64,000 bases of DNA, from positions 1 to 64,000 of the forward strand of contig JAHHGV010000028.1 in assembly GCA_019359695.1 (NCBI GenBank), in the 5' to 3' direction. Shown piece by piece: positions 54,501 to 63,578 of this stretch. The notes under the pieces were generated by a model, which was not told where the DNA came from, did no database searches, and worked only from the letters and a program-made list of their open reading frames with translations. The position numbers were made by a program, and so were the translations under genes. The stretch is from Brasilonema angustatum HA4187-MV1. Its GTDB lineage: Bacteria; Cyanobacteriota; Cyanobacteriia; Cyanobacteriales; Nostocaceae. Each line of letters starts with the position of its first letter. Positions within the stretch are counted from its first letter, which is position 1.

Positions 54501-54785
54501 ACAGCAAGGGGAGAAAAAGAAGCTGTGGAGATGAAGAGAATTTTAGAGGAACAGCGCGATCGCATTCTCAAGCGCCAGCAAGAAACTCAAGTTTTGCAGC
54601 TAAAATTGTTTTCGGATGAAGAACAACGCCAGATTGAAGCAGATCGTCGTCATTGGAATAAGCGGCTGAGTATGCTAACGGAAGAGTTGGTTCATGAACC
54701 TGCGCGAATTGAAGCAACTTATGAAGTCAAGGCGGTGCGGGTTGAACCAGTGGGTATTGTTTATTTGTATCCGGTGAGTGGTTAG
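51564..54785 (+). CDS. drmD: DrmD, SNF2-type helicase of class 1 DISARM
   Basis: 1073 aa SF2/SNF2 ATPase. Motif I DDVGLGKT (132-139), Walker B LDEAH (241-245), motif III LSATPHNG; C-terminal lobe LIIFTEYTD, then ATDAAREGVNLQNN and NGRIDRKLQR (motif VI), then a long helical, charged C-terminus rich in KR/E. It is followed by the adenine methyltransferase, drmA and drmB homologues, the class 1 DISARM gene set. DISARM is a multi-gene anti-phage system that combines methylation with a helicase complex. A second partial copy of part of this gene is upstream. Start ATG 51564. Confidence 0.92.
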   Translation: MNLEAGQIIRVRSRQYLVEDVVPGQSVEEDTLVRLSCLNDDALGECLEVLWEREIDAQYIGTTNWDLVASRGFDDARLFSAYLHTLRWNCVTSTDPKLFQAPYRAGIEVKAYQLEPLRKALLMPRVALFIADDVGLGKTIEAGLILREMLMRQKVRRVVISCPPSVVRQWRDEMESRFGLTFIIFDREFVAARRQERGYGINPWTTHNRFIISHALLRDETYAAPLRDWLGDFSARSMLILDEAHNAAPASSSKYAIDSQLTRTVRELAPRFEHKLFLSATPHNGHSNSFAALLEILDPQRFCRGVPVRSPKLLDTVMVRRLKRDLRSIGEDFPQRQVIPIVIDGLSEDAPELKLSRLLQEYRESREERLKDASKLTQTSAMLVLTSLQKRLLSSIEAFARTLKVHRAAIEKQASSIRTSGKLSQSLPLLFESPGADDERAELVEDEVQAEEDAQMAAATGQATTALTTRELELLEEMTEVANASRHQPDPRIQELQKWIRANLCPDLGKPGATWTDRRLIIFTEYTDTKGYLKQQLQTLIVGCGGEDERIDIFHGGMGEERREAIKLAFNTNPSRHPLRILIATDAAREGVNLQNNCADLFHFDVPWNPSRMEQRNGRIDRKLQRSPIVRCYYFVLPQRAEDRVLDVLMKKTATIQRELGSLSPVVEKNLSRLLEGGIRHEQANGLTASIEKADQLDTRFEANAKVISQEMEEIRLHREQLVNQIGQLQEMLKTSRDWLGFDDRHFRDAISASLEICGANSLRPINAERAVHDPTTARWVLPAQRLEADPTWATTLDTLRIPRKQGQKPWEWRRDAAIRPVIFRDSGSLDGDAVHLHLEHRVVQRLLGRFLSQGFLHDELTRACVCLSDDPIPKVLILGRLSLYGERAVRLHDEIIAVAAEWSDPVTRGRKKLQPLLEGQKDDVLDLLENSLASVRLREVPEAVKQRLCQTVVQDVTELTSHLNKRAEVLAERAKKKLTARGEKEAVEMKRILEEQRDRILKRQQETQVLQLKLFSDEEQRQIEADRRHWNKRLSMLTEELVHEPARIEATYEVKAVRVEPVGIVYLYPVSG

Positions 54786-54789
54786 TTGT

Positions 54790-54831
54790 TATAGCAGGGA
54801 ACAGGGAACAGGGAACAGGGAACAGGGAACA
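54790..54831. repeat. gggaaca heptamer array
   Basis: Five or six tandem copies of cagggaa/gggaaca directly after drmD. Dispersed heptamer type. Confidence 0.8.
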
Positions 54832-54927
54832 GGCTTGAAAGTTTATTGGTGTGCGTGTTTCTTTCATTAGTTCATGTCCTAATCTACCTGGCAACTGCTA
54901 TGATTCACGTTCAATACAGTAATTGAT

Positions 54928-55284
54928 TCAGATTGCAATCGGTGACATTTCTAAAACCCGTTTTAACCACTCTTCGGCTTGTTGGGTGATTTTCGTTTTT
55001 TCTTTGGAATCAGACCAAATTTTTTCCCAATTAAACAGCCAACGTGTCAAAACACGCCCTAAATCAACCAACTCTGCGGCTTGATCAATATCTACCTGTA
55101 CCATATCTGGAACAGTCCACTCAATAAAATACCTACTTTCTTTGGCAAGATTTAGTATCGATTCCTGATGCGATTCCTCAGCACATAAGTTTTTAATCTG
55201 AGATAAATTATCCACCAACTTATGCAAGCGATTAGGAATATCATTTTTTACAAAGCTTTGTTTCTTTAAGCTAAAGTCTGTCAT
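54928..55284 (-). CDS. small hypothetical protein on the opposite strand within DISARM
   Basis: 118 aa, helical and acidic-basic mixed, no motif I recognise; AEESHQESILNLAKESRYFIEWTVPDMVQ is its most specific-looking segment. It is placed between drmD and drmMI but transcribed opposite to both, so it could be a late addition to the island. Start ATG 55282-55284. Function unknown. Confidence 0.6.
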   Translation of the reverse strand: MTDFSLKKQSFVKNDIPNRLHKLVDNLSQIKNLCAEESHQESILNLAKESRYFIEWTVPDMVQVDIDQAAELVDLGRVLTRWLFNWEKIWSDSKEKTKITQQAEEWLKRVLEMSPIAI

Positions 55285-55512
55285 AATTTTCCTAGAAACT
55301 CGATTATTAAACTAACCGCCAAGACGCAAAGAACGCCAAGAATTAAAGAGGAAGTATTAAGTGCAAGTTTACTCCAGAACTGGTAAGTAGCTCAAACTAA
55401 TTAAACGTGAAATGTCATTACGAGTGTAACGCAGTGAAGCGAAGTAATCGCAGGAATCGTATCTTATGTTTTTTTCTGTTGACCTACTTATTAGTCATCA
55501 AAGATACTTGAT

Positions 55513-56526
55513 TTGAGAGATGAAATTAAAGGAGACACAGGAGAGACAATGGCAATCGACCCAGAAATCACAAGACATAGAGAGTGGTTGGGTTTTCTCC
55601 AACCAGTAGGGTTGGTTGTGTCTCCTCCGGCGTTGGTGAAGGCGCAGGCGGTGGTGAATCGCAATGTGGTGGATTTGCAACAATCGCTGCTGGCTGTGGT
55701 TGATGAGGATGGTAGGATTGCAAATTTTCTTTCTTTCGTGGTAGAAGTATTAAGTTGGGATAACTCTAACTTAATTGAAGCATCCACAGAATATGAGGTA
55801 GCGTTACCTGATTACGGGGAAGTTCTCGCGCCTACTTATATTGTGCCTGACGCAGACAGCGACTCACCGGTGATGTTGGTGCAAATCATTTCCCCGGATG
55901 CTGAGTTGGATGCAGTTGCACCTTTGATTGCTAAGTCTGGTACAAGTTGGCACGCTAGTCCTCAAGCGAAGTTTGAGCGGTTGTTGCGGGAGACGCAAAT
56001 TCCCATCGGTTTGTTGTGCAATGGTGTGGCGTTACGTTTGGTTTATGCGCCACGGGGTGAGTCTTCCGGACATTTGACGTTTCCAGTGCAGGCGATGTGT
56101 GAGGTTTCTGGACGCCTGATTTTGGGGGCGATGGAAATGTTGCTGTCGGGATTTCGGGTGTTTAATGCGCCGACAAATCGTTGTTTGAAAAATTTGTTAG
56201 AAGACAGTCGGAAATACCAAGCGGAAGTTTCGACGACTTTGGCGAATCAAGTGCTGGATGCTTTGTGGGAACTGTTGCGCGGGTTTCAGATGGCGGATGT
56301 GGCGGTGGGTGGTAATCTGTTGGGTGAAATTGCGACGACAGAACCTCAACATATATATGGTGGGTTAATTACTACGTTGATGCGGCTGGTGTTTTTGCTC
56401 TACGCTGAAGACGAAGGACTCATGCCGCCAGACGACATTTATCAGCGTAACTATTCTGTGTCTGGTTTGTATGAACGGCTACGGGAAGATGCCGGAAATT
56501 ATCCGGAAATGCCCTCAAGGAATTAA
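55513..56526 (+). pseudogene. drmMI: drmMI 5' part (N-terminal piece of the DISARM adenine methyltransferase)
   Basis: 337 aa encoding the N-terminal regulatory part of the DrmMI/Eco57I-like protein (e.g. ALVKAQAVVNRNVVDLQQS, SSGHLTFPVQAMCEVSGR, LVFLLYAEDEGLMP). It ends by frameshift at ...NYPEMPSRN, and the frame then continues at 56550 in a different phase with GNALKEL.QTLEDVVAALGRKV. From memory the family has an additional stretch of roughly 200 residues between these two blocks, so this looks like an internal deletion, with ccggaaat occurring twice around the junction, rather than a simple one-base shift. It may be inactivating. Confidence 0.7.
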
Positions 56527-56549
56527 AAGCAGCACAGACATTAGAAGAT

Positions 56550-59414
56550 GTGGTAGCGGCGTTAGGTCGAAAAGTGTCGCGACAAACACCGCATATTTTA
56601 CCAGTGGGTTCGCTGTACTTGCAGCCAGGAGAAGAACGCAGGCGTTCTGGTTCTCACTACACACCCCGTTCCCTCACCAAGCCAATTGTGGAAACAACAC
56701 TGCGTCCGGTATTGGAAGCTTTGGGAGAACGTCCCACTGCTGAGCAAATTTTATCGTTGAAAGTTTGTGACTTGGCGATGGGTTCCGGTGCGTTTTTGGT
56801 AGAGACTTGTCGTCAGTTGGCAGAGAAATTGGTGGAAGCTTGGGAACGTGAGAGAAACGATACCCGCCTGGAAATTAGCGATGATGTCCAAACGCGCCTG
56901 GAAATGAGTGATCATGTCCACATCCGCCTGGGAATAAATTCCCAGTCTCATAGCCAAAGTCCGTTAAAACGGACTGAACAAACCTCAAATTCCAATCAGT
57001 CCTGTTTAGAGGACTTGGATTATGAGCCAGGAAATTCATTTCCTGGTGGACGTGAGGGTGAAGCGACAATCAGTGATCATGTCCACACCCGCTTGGGAAT
57101 AAATTCCCAGTCTCATAGCCAAAGTCCGTTGAAACGGACTGAACGAATCTCAAATTCCAATCAGTCCTGTTTAGAGGACTTGGATTATGAGCCAGGAAAT
57201 TCATTTCCTGGTGGACGTGATGAAAATGCCACAATTATCAATCATAGCCCAGACGAACCCCTCCTTCTCGCTCGTCGTCTCGTCGCCCAACGCTGTTTGT
57301 ATGGAGTGGATAAAAATCCCTTTGCGGTGAATTTGGCGAAGTTATCTTTGTGGTTAGTGACGCTGGCGAAGGATTTGCCGTTTACATTTTTGGATCATGC
57401 GCTCAAGTGTGGAGATTCGCTGGTAGGGTTGAGGAAAGAGGAGATTGGTTCCTTTGGGAAAGATGCGGCTTATGATTTGCCGTTGTTAGCACTGTTGAAA
57501 CAACAACTTGAACGTGCGCGTTCTTATCGGACGGAAATTCAGGCGTTGGATACCCGCAGTGATGCTGATGATGACCAAAAGCGGAATTATCTATATAAAG
57601 TAGAACAAGAATTGCACGAGGCGCGGTTAATAGGAGATGTGAGAATTGCGGCGTTCTTTGAGGGAAGTAATAAGAAGCAGCCAGAGGAGAGAGAAAAAGA
57701 GATTGCAGAATTGGTGAGAAATTGGCGGTATCACCAAGCGGATGCTGAGAGTTTGCAGGAAATTGCGAGTAAGTTGCGGAGTGGGGAACGCGGGATTATT
57801 CCGTTTAACTGGGATATTGAGTTTCCAGAGGTGTTTGATAGGGATGATAGAAATAATAATCCGGGGTTTGATGCGATTGTGGGAAATCCACCGTTTGCGG
57901 GAAAGAATACCACAATTAACGCCCATGCACCTGGTTATCAAGATTGGTTAAAAGAAGTTTACCCAGAGTCTCACGGTAATTCTGATTTAGTGGCGTTTTT
58001 CTTCCGTCGTGCTTTTGAGATTTTGCGTCAGGGTGGAACGCTTGGGTTAATTGCTACGAATACTATTGCACAGGGTGATACTCGTAGCACTGGACTGCGT
58101 TGGATTTGTCAGCAAGGGGGAACAATTTACAATGCTCAAAAACGGTTGAAATGGCCCGGACTAGCAGCAGTTGTTGTCAGCGTGGTTAATATATGTCAGG
58201 GAAATTATAAACAGATAAAGCTGTTGAATGGGCGAGAGGTTCCCCGAATTTCTGCGTTTTTGTTCCATGCGGGGGGAAATGAAAATCCGGCGGTGTTGCT
58301 GGCGAATGCTGAGAAAAGCTTTCAAGGTAGCATTGTTTTGGGCATGGGTTTCACGTTTGATGATACTAATCCAGAGGCGACACCCATTGCAGAAATGCAG
58401 CGCTTGATTGAGAAAGATGCAAGAAACGCAGAGAGGATTTTTCCTTACATTGGTGGTGAAGAGGTAAATAGCAGTCCAACTCACGCGCATCGTCGTTATG
58501 TTATTAATTTTGGGGAGATGAGTGAGGATGAGGCGAGGTTGTATCCTGATTTGATGGAGATTGTTGAGGAGAAGGTAAAAGGAACCCGTGGTAAACATTC
58601 GACAGCACCTTGGTGGCAATTTGAACGACTTAGGGGAGAATTGTTTAGAGCGATCGCCCCACTTGAACGAGTGTTAGTCCGATCACTTACCAGTAAACAT
58701 TTTTGTTTTGCATTTCTTCCAGCAGGGTTTGTTTACGACCAAACTCTGATTGTTTTTGCTCTACCTTACTTTTCTTGCTTTGCTATTCTGAGTTGTAACT
58801 TACATGAAGTGTGGGCACGATTCTTTGGTGCTACATTGGAAGATCGACCTAGGTATAACATAGCTGACTGCTTTGAAACCTTCCCCTTCCCCGAAAACTG
58901 GGAAACCAACCCCACCCTAGAAGCCGCAGGCAAAGAATACTACGAATTCCGCGCCGCCTTAATGGTTCACAACAACCAAGGACTCACCGACACCTACAAC
59001 CGCTTCCATGATCCAGAGGAACGCGACTCTGATATCCTGAAACTGCACGAACTTCACGCCGCAATGGATAAAGCCGTCCTCGATGCTTACGACTGGAGTG
59101 ACATCTCCACCGACTGCACCTTCTTACTAGACTACGACGATGAGGAAGACCTTACCTCCAATCCTTATGAAGGAGAGGGGAGTAGTAGACAACGGAAAAA
59201 ACCTTGGCGCTACCGTTGGACGGAACAAGTGCATGATGAAGTTTTAGCACGCCTGCTTGACCTTAACCAAAAACGGGCGGAAGCGGAAATTCTTGGCGGT
59301 AAGGCGGCGGAGGGGAAAGCGAAGGCGAAGGGTGCGAAAAAGAAAACAACTAAAACCAAATCTCAAAAGCTTGTTAAAGATTCGCCAATAATACCGGGGT
59401 TTAATGTGGAGTAA
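56550..59414 (+). pseudogene. drmMI: drmMI 3' part, DNA adenine-methyltransferase domain
   Basis: 954 aa, catalytic part of a class 1 DISARM N6-adenine methyltransferase. SAM motif I CDLAMGSGAFL (73-83) and catalytic NPPF (446-449, IVGNPPFAG). LLARRLVAQRCLYGVDKNP and an RSGSHYTPRSLT segment are typical of this family. Between motif I and the next block, about residues 120-229 are two 55-residue copies of repeat-derived sequence. The C-terminal end is Lys-rich (KAKAKGAKKKTTKTK). It has no proper start of its own (GTG at 56550 is weak), so the protein depends on the broken 5' part. As it stands probably not full-length. Confidence 0.8.
56909..57238. repeat. 165-bp tandem duplication inside drmMI
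   Basis: Two adjacent units (56909-57073, 57074-57238), each beginning tgatcatgtccaca and encoding ~55 residues in frame. The units are themselves composed of palindromes (gggaataaattccc, agtccg..cggact, caggaaattcatttcctg). They look like typical cyanobacterial dispersed repeats that entered the gene and were then duplicated. Confidence 0.85.
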
Positions 59415-59449
59415 TATGAATTTAAATTGCCTAAATACAAGGAGAGACA

Positions 59450-59647
59450 ATGACAATTAAAGAACAAATTACACAAGAACTAGAAAAATTACCTGAACCC
59501 TTGTTACAGGAAATTTTAGATTTCGTTCAGTTTCTCCAGGCAAAAAACCAGCAACGCAGCATAAGAGAAATCACTATTATGAGTGAATCATCACTACAAA
59601 AAGATTGGTTAAGACCAGAGGAAGAAGCTGCATGGCAGGATTTGTAA
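59450..59647 (+). CDS. DUF2281-like antitoxin
   Basis: 65 aa. TIKEQITQELEKLPEPLLQEILDFVQFLQ is the characteristic N-terminal helix pattern of DUF2281/VapB-like antitoxins; the C-terminal tail (LRPEEEAAWQDL) is probably the toxin-binding part. Its stop overlaps the start of the MazF-like gene by 16 bases. It lies between drmMI and drmA, so it is an insert in the DISARM operon. Start ATG 59450 with ribosome site AAGGAGAG. Confidence 0.8.
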   Translation: MTIKEQITQELEKLPEPLLQEILDFVQFLQAKNQQRSIREITIMSESSLQKDWLRPEEEAAWQDL

Positions 59648-59970
59648 AAGGTGATGTCGTTATCGTTCCCTTTCCATTTTCAGACTTAACTCAAACAAAA
59701 CGCAGACCTGCTTTAGTTATTGCTACACTTGCGGGAGACGACTTAATTCTTTGCCAAATTACTAGCCAATCTGTTGGCGACACATACGCTATTGAAATCG
59801 ATAATAGCGATTTTAGCTCTGGTGGTTTAAATCAACCAAGTAATATCAGACCAAATCGACTTTTTACTGCTGATAGGCAAATTATATTATACAAAGCTGG
59901 TCAAATAAAACCGGAAAAATTAATTGAAGTGATTACTAAAATTGTTGAAATTTTACATGACAGTAGTTAG
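59632..59970 (+). CDS. MazF/PemK-like toxin
   Basis: 112 aa from ATG 59632, which is preceded by AGAGGAAGAAG; the ORF is open to 59605. GDVVIVPFPFSDLTQTKRRPALVIA at the start and LILCQITSQS are the standard MazF-family blocks, so it is likely an mRNA-cleaving ribonuclease. Start and stop overlap the antitoxin gene, typical of a TA pair. It probably stabilises the island or acts as a second defence layer if antitoxin is lost (inference). Confidence 0.85.
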   Translation: MAGFVKGDVVIVPFPFSDLTQTKRRPALVIATLAGDDLILCQITSQSVGDTYAIEIDNSDFSSGGLNQPSNIRPNRLFTADRQIILYKAGQIKPEKLIEVITKIVEILHDSS

Positions 59971-60140
59971 TTGCAGAATCTTGTTTCTACAATATTTATC
60001 TCGACGCCAAAGAACCGCCAGAAAAATCACAAACACCTCGCTTAACTCACAGCAAAATCAGTAAATTGCCCTAATATAGTATATACAGTTGATTGCTTGC
60101 TGTATCTTGATTGAAGGAGTAAACAGCGATAGATAATAAT

Positions 60141-63100
60141 ATGACTATGCCAGCCACTACTCCAGCCGAAGTGCGATCGCACCTCACAGATGCCCTACAA
60201 CTTGACTTAGTAGGACCAACACCTAATGATACCACCCACGCCCGCGAAATCCTGACGCAGCCACCTTCTAAATGGTATCTCACTGGCTTTCTGGTACCTT
60301 TTGGTGCACCGCCTGAAGTGCGTTCTGATGACACAAGCAATGATGAGATTGTCCAAATTAGCAACACCGATGTAGCCGATGATGCTGTTGCCCCGGAAAC
60401 TGCTTCCGCAAGAAAAGTACTTTTTCCTTCTTCGATTGGCTTAAGCTTTCTCATATCATCAGATACTCAAGAGTTAGATGTGACGGTGAATTGGGGCGAC
60501 TACGTTTCTAAAGCAGGCGAAACTGAATTAGAGACTACAGAAACTGAGGACGAATCGGAACAAACAACGGAATTATGGGAACGCATCCCCCAAGCTGTGG
60601 ATGTACACATCATCTTACCCAAAGATAAGCAGAAAAAACAGCTAGATGTTCCTGGTGGTAGTGGGTTGCAGTTGTTTGTTTCCTGTCGGGCAGTACGTTC
60701 TCAAAATCTTCCCAAGGGAACCCGTTCGGTTTCCGTCTTTCTAGTTAACTATCGCACTCATAACCCTAATAAAAAACGAGATCCCTATTTTGCTTTCCAA
60801 GCCAGTCTCAACATCCGTACCACCAACGGCTTTGTTCCTCGTCCTGACTTGCGCGGACAAAATAGTTCAGATTGGGACGAAGCTGTCGCTAGTTTACAAT
60901 ACCGCAATGACTGCGAGTTCGCCGTCGGTCATAACGTCTCGGCAATAGCGATTCACTCTGAGGGCAAATGTCAGGAAATCTCCACAACTTGGATACCACA
61001 AGCCGAAGTTCCCAGAGTTGAACCAGCAGACATCGCAGGGTTAGAACTTTCAATGGAAGCACTGGCGGATGCACCGGACGCGCAAACTGTACGCCGGATG
61101 GTGAATCCAATGGTGACGAGTTATACTCAATGGATTAGTGACCAACAAGCCGCAGCCCCAAGCGAACCGCAACAAGCCAAAGTCGCAACTGACTTGTTAA
61201 ACCGTGCGATAAAAATATGTCATCGCATCGCCGCCGGACTCCAAGCACTTGATGATCCATTGGTTTTTGAGGCGTTTCAAATTGCTAACCGTGTTATTGC
61301 GATCGCCCGCAGACAACGCCTCACCCACGACAGCGACAACATCTCACCCGAAGACTTTCCACCCCCCAAATGGCGACCGTTTCAGTTAGCATTTTTACTC
61401 TTAAATCTCGTTAGCATCACCAACCCCGAAAATTCTGATCGGGAAATTGTCGATTTACTCTTCTTCCCCACAGGTGGCGGGAAAACCGAAGCATACCTGG
61501 GTTTAGCTGCATTTACCCTTGTCTTACGCCGTCTGCGAGACCCCAGCATTTACTCTGCAGGTGTCAGCGTCTTGATGCGCTACACTCTCCGTCTCCTCAC
61601 CCTGGATCAACTCGAACGCGCTGCAACCCTCATCTGTGCTTTGGAACTTCAACGCCAGCATAACCCTAAACTTGGCAATCACCCCTTTGAAATTGGGCTG
61701 TGGGTAGGGCAAAGCGCTACTCCCAATAAAATGGGTAGTAAAAGCGACAAGGATGAAAATTCAGCCCACGCCCGCACTCATGCTTACCAACGCGATGACA
61801 AAGCCAAACCCAAGCCAGTCCCCCTCGAACGCTGTCCTTGGTGCGGTGCAGAGTTAACACCTAACTCGTTTCAATTGTTACCAAATCCAAATACGCCTAC
61901 GGATTTGCAATTAATTTGTGTTGGCAGTAAGAAACGTGCGGACGGTAAACCTGCGTGCGTTTTTAGAAAAAACAGTTATCTGCCCTTAATTGCAGTCGAT
62001 GAGCAGATATATCGCAGATTACCCTGTTTCATCATCGCCACAGTTGACAAATTTGCCAATTTACCCTGGGTAGGTCAAACGGGAGCGCTTTTTGGTAAGG
62101 TGACGCATTACGACGACCGAGAGGGATTTTATGGAACTGGTGATCCAAAAATTAAAGGTCGCCGTCTCGAAAAAACACTACCCCCACCTGACTTAGTTAT
62201 TCAAGACGAATTGCACCTGATTTCCGGACCACTGGGAACGATGGTAGGGCTGTACGAAACAGCAATTGATACTTTGTGCAGTGTTACCAACAACGATAAA
62301 ACCATCCGCCCGAAAATCGTTGCTTCCACTGCAACCGTCCGCCGCGCTGATCGCCAAATCCAAGCATTATTTGGACGCACCCAAGTTGATATTTTCCCCG
62401 CACCAGGTCCCGGTCGCCACGACTCATTTTTTGCCAAAACCATCTTCACTAATCAATCCCCTGGTCGCCTCTATGTCGGTGTCGCCGCCCAAGGACGTAG
62501 CTTAAAAGTTGTCTTATTGCGAACATACTTGGCGTTACTTGGGGCAGCACAAAAAGCTTGGGAAGAAGCAGGAGGAAAGAAAAACCCCAGTAATCCTGCC
62601 GACCCTTACATGACACTTTTGGGTTATTTCAATTCCTTGCGTGAGTTAGGTGGTAGCCGTCGCTTGGTTGAAGATGAAGTCAATTCGCGCCTGACGCAGT
62701 ATGGAGACAGACGCAGATATCAAGCAACCACAAGTTTGTTTGCTAACCGTAAAATCGATGACGAACCCGAAGAATTAACCTCTCGTGTCAGCACGAACAA
62801 AGTCGCCAATACCAAGCGTCGTTTGGCTTTACCCTGCAATGAAAAAGAAAGCGTTGATGTGGCATTAGCAACAAATATGATTTCCGTAGGTTTGGACATC
62901 ACGCGCTTGGGTTTAATGGTTGTGTTGGGACAACCGAAAACCGCTGCTGAATACATCCAAGCCACCAGCCGCGTTGGACGCGATGCGAGTAAACCAGGAT
63001 TGGTGGTAACACTGCTGAATGTCCATCGTCCACGAGATAGGTCGCATTATGAACGCTTCCAGATATGGCATGATACCTTCTACCGTGCAGTAGAAGCAAC

Positions 63101-63578
63101 CAGCGTCACTCCCTTTTCACCCCGTGCGATTGATAGAGGTTTAGCAGGGGTTACTGTTGCATTAGCGCGCCTGGGTATTTCAGATATGACAGCACCTTTG
63201 GGTGCAGCCCAAGTTAATCAATATCGCAGCGAATTGGAATTTGTCATAGATGCCATATCCAAGCGTGCGCAAATGCATAACCCCGATTTAAAAACTGATG
63301 CCGCCGACGCTTTGCGTCAAGAAATTCGCAAAGAAGTGATAAACTTGCTTGATACTTGGGAACAAATTGCCCTACGTGACCAACGTTTGCAATACCAACC
63401 CAACGAAATTGAAATGGCACCTCCTTTACTCCTTGATGCGCTTGATCCGGAAGTCGATAAGAAATCGACTGACCAACAAAAGTTTAAAGCACAGCGTAGC
63501 TTACGTGATGTTGAGCCAGTTGTGAAGCTTTTGGTACGGGATCCTGGAGGATTAGAAGTTGAGGAAAAAGAGGCATGA
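60141..63578 (+). CDS. drmA: DrmA, DISARM core helicase
   Basis: 1145 aa superfamily 2 helicase. Walker A TGGGKT (444-449), Walker B as QDELHL (689-692), motif VI-like AEYIQATSRVGRD, and DITRLGLMVVLGQP. A pair of cysteines (CPWCGAE) with a later Cys in the 550s may be a zinc site. Characteristic N-terminal DrmA sequence THAREILTQPPSKWYLTGFLVPFG. With DrmB it forms the core complex of DISARM that loads on invading DNA. Its stop overlaps the drmB start by ATGA. Start ATG 60141. Confidence 0.93.
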   Translation: MTMPATTPAEVRSHLTDALQLDLVGPTPNDTTHAREILTQPPSKWYLTGFLVPFGAPPEVRSDDTSNDEIVQISNTDVADDAVAPETASARKVLFPSSIGLSFLISSDTQELDVTVNWGDYVSKAGETELETTETEDESEQTTELWERIPQAVDVHIILPKDKQKKQLDVPGGSGLQLFVSCRAVRSQNLPKGTRSVSVFLVNYRTHNPNKKRDPYFAFQASLNIRTTNGFVPRPDLRGQNSSDWDEAVASLQYRNDCEFAVGHNVSAIAIHSEGKCQEISTTWIPQAEVPRVEPADIAGLELSMEALADAPDAQTVRRMVNPMVTSYTQWISDQQAAAPSEPQQAKVATDLLNRAIKICHRIAAGLQALDDPLVFEAFQIANRVIAIARRQRLTHDSDNISPEDFPPPKWRPFQLAFLLLNLVSITNPENSDREIVDLLFFPTGGGKTEAYLGLAAFTLVLRRLRDPSIYSAGVSVLMRYTLRLLTLDQLERAATLICALELQRQHNPKLGNHPFEIGLWVGQSATPNKMGSKSDKDENSAHARTHAYQRDDKAKPKPVPLERCPWCGAELTPNSFQLLPNPNTPTDLQLICVGSKKRADGKPACVFRKNSYLPLIAVDEQIYRRLPCFIIATVDKFANLPWVGQTGALFGKVTHYDDREGFYGTGDPKIKGRRLEKTLPPPDLVIQDELHLISGPLGTMVGLYETAIDTLCSVTNNDKTIRPKIVASTATVRRADRQIQALFGRTQVDIFPAPGPGRHDSFFAKTIFTNQSPGRLYVGVAAQGRSLKVVLLRTYLALLGAAQKAWEEAGGKKNPSNPADPYMTLLGYFNSLRELGGSRRLVEDEVNSRLTQYGDRRRYQATTSLFANRKIDDEPEELTSRVSTNKVANTKRRLALPCNEKESVDVALATNMISVGLDITRLGLMVVLGQPKTAAEYIQATSRVGRDASKPGLVVTLLNVHRPRDRSHYERFQIWHDTFYRAVEATSVTPFSPRAIDRGLAGVTVALARLGISDMTAPLGAAQVNQYRSELEFVIDAISKRAQMHNPDLKTDAADALRQEIRKEVINLLDTWEQIALRDQRLQYQPNEIEMAPPLLLDALDPEVDKKSTDQQKFKAQRSLRDVEPVVKLLVRDPGGLEVEEKEA

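Noticed and set aside
60071-60454. 127-aa leftward ORF at the start of drmA
   Set aside because: Antisense to the DrmA N-terminus, which is strongly recognisable.
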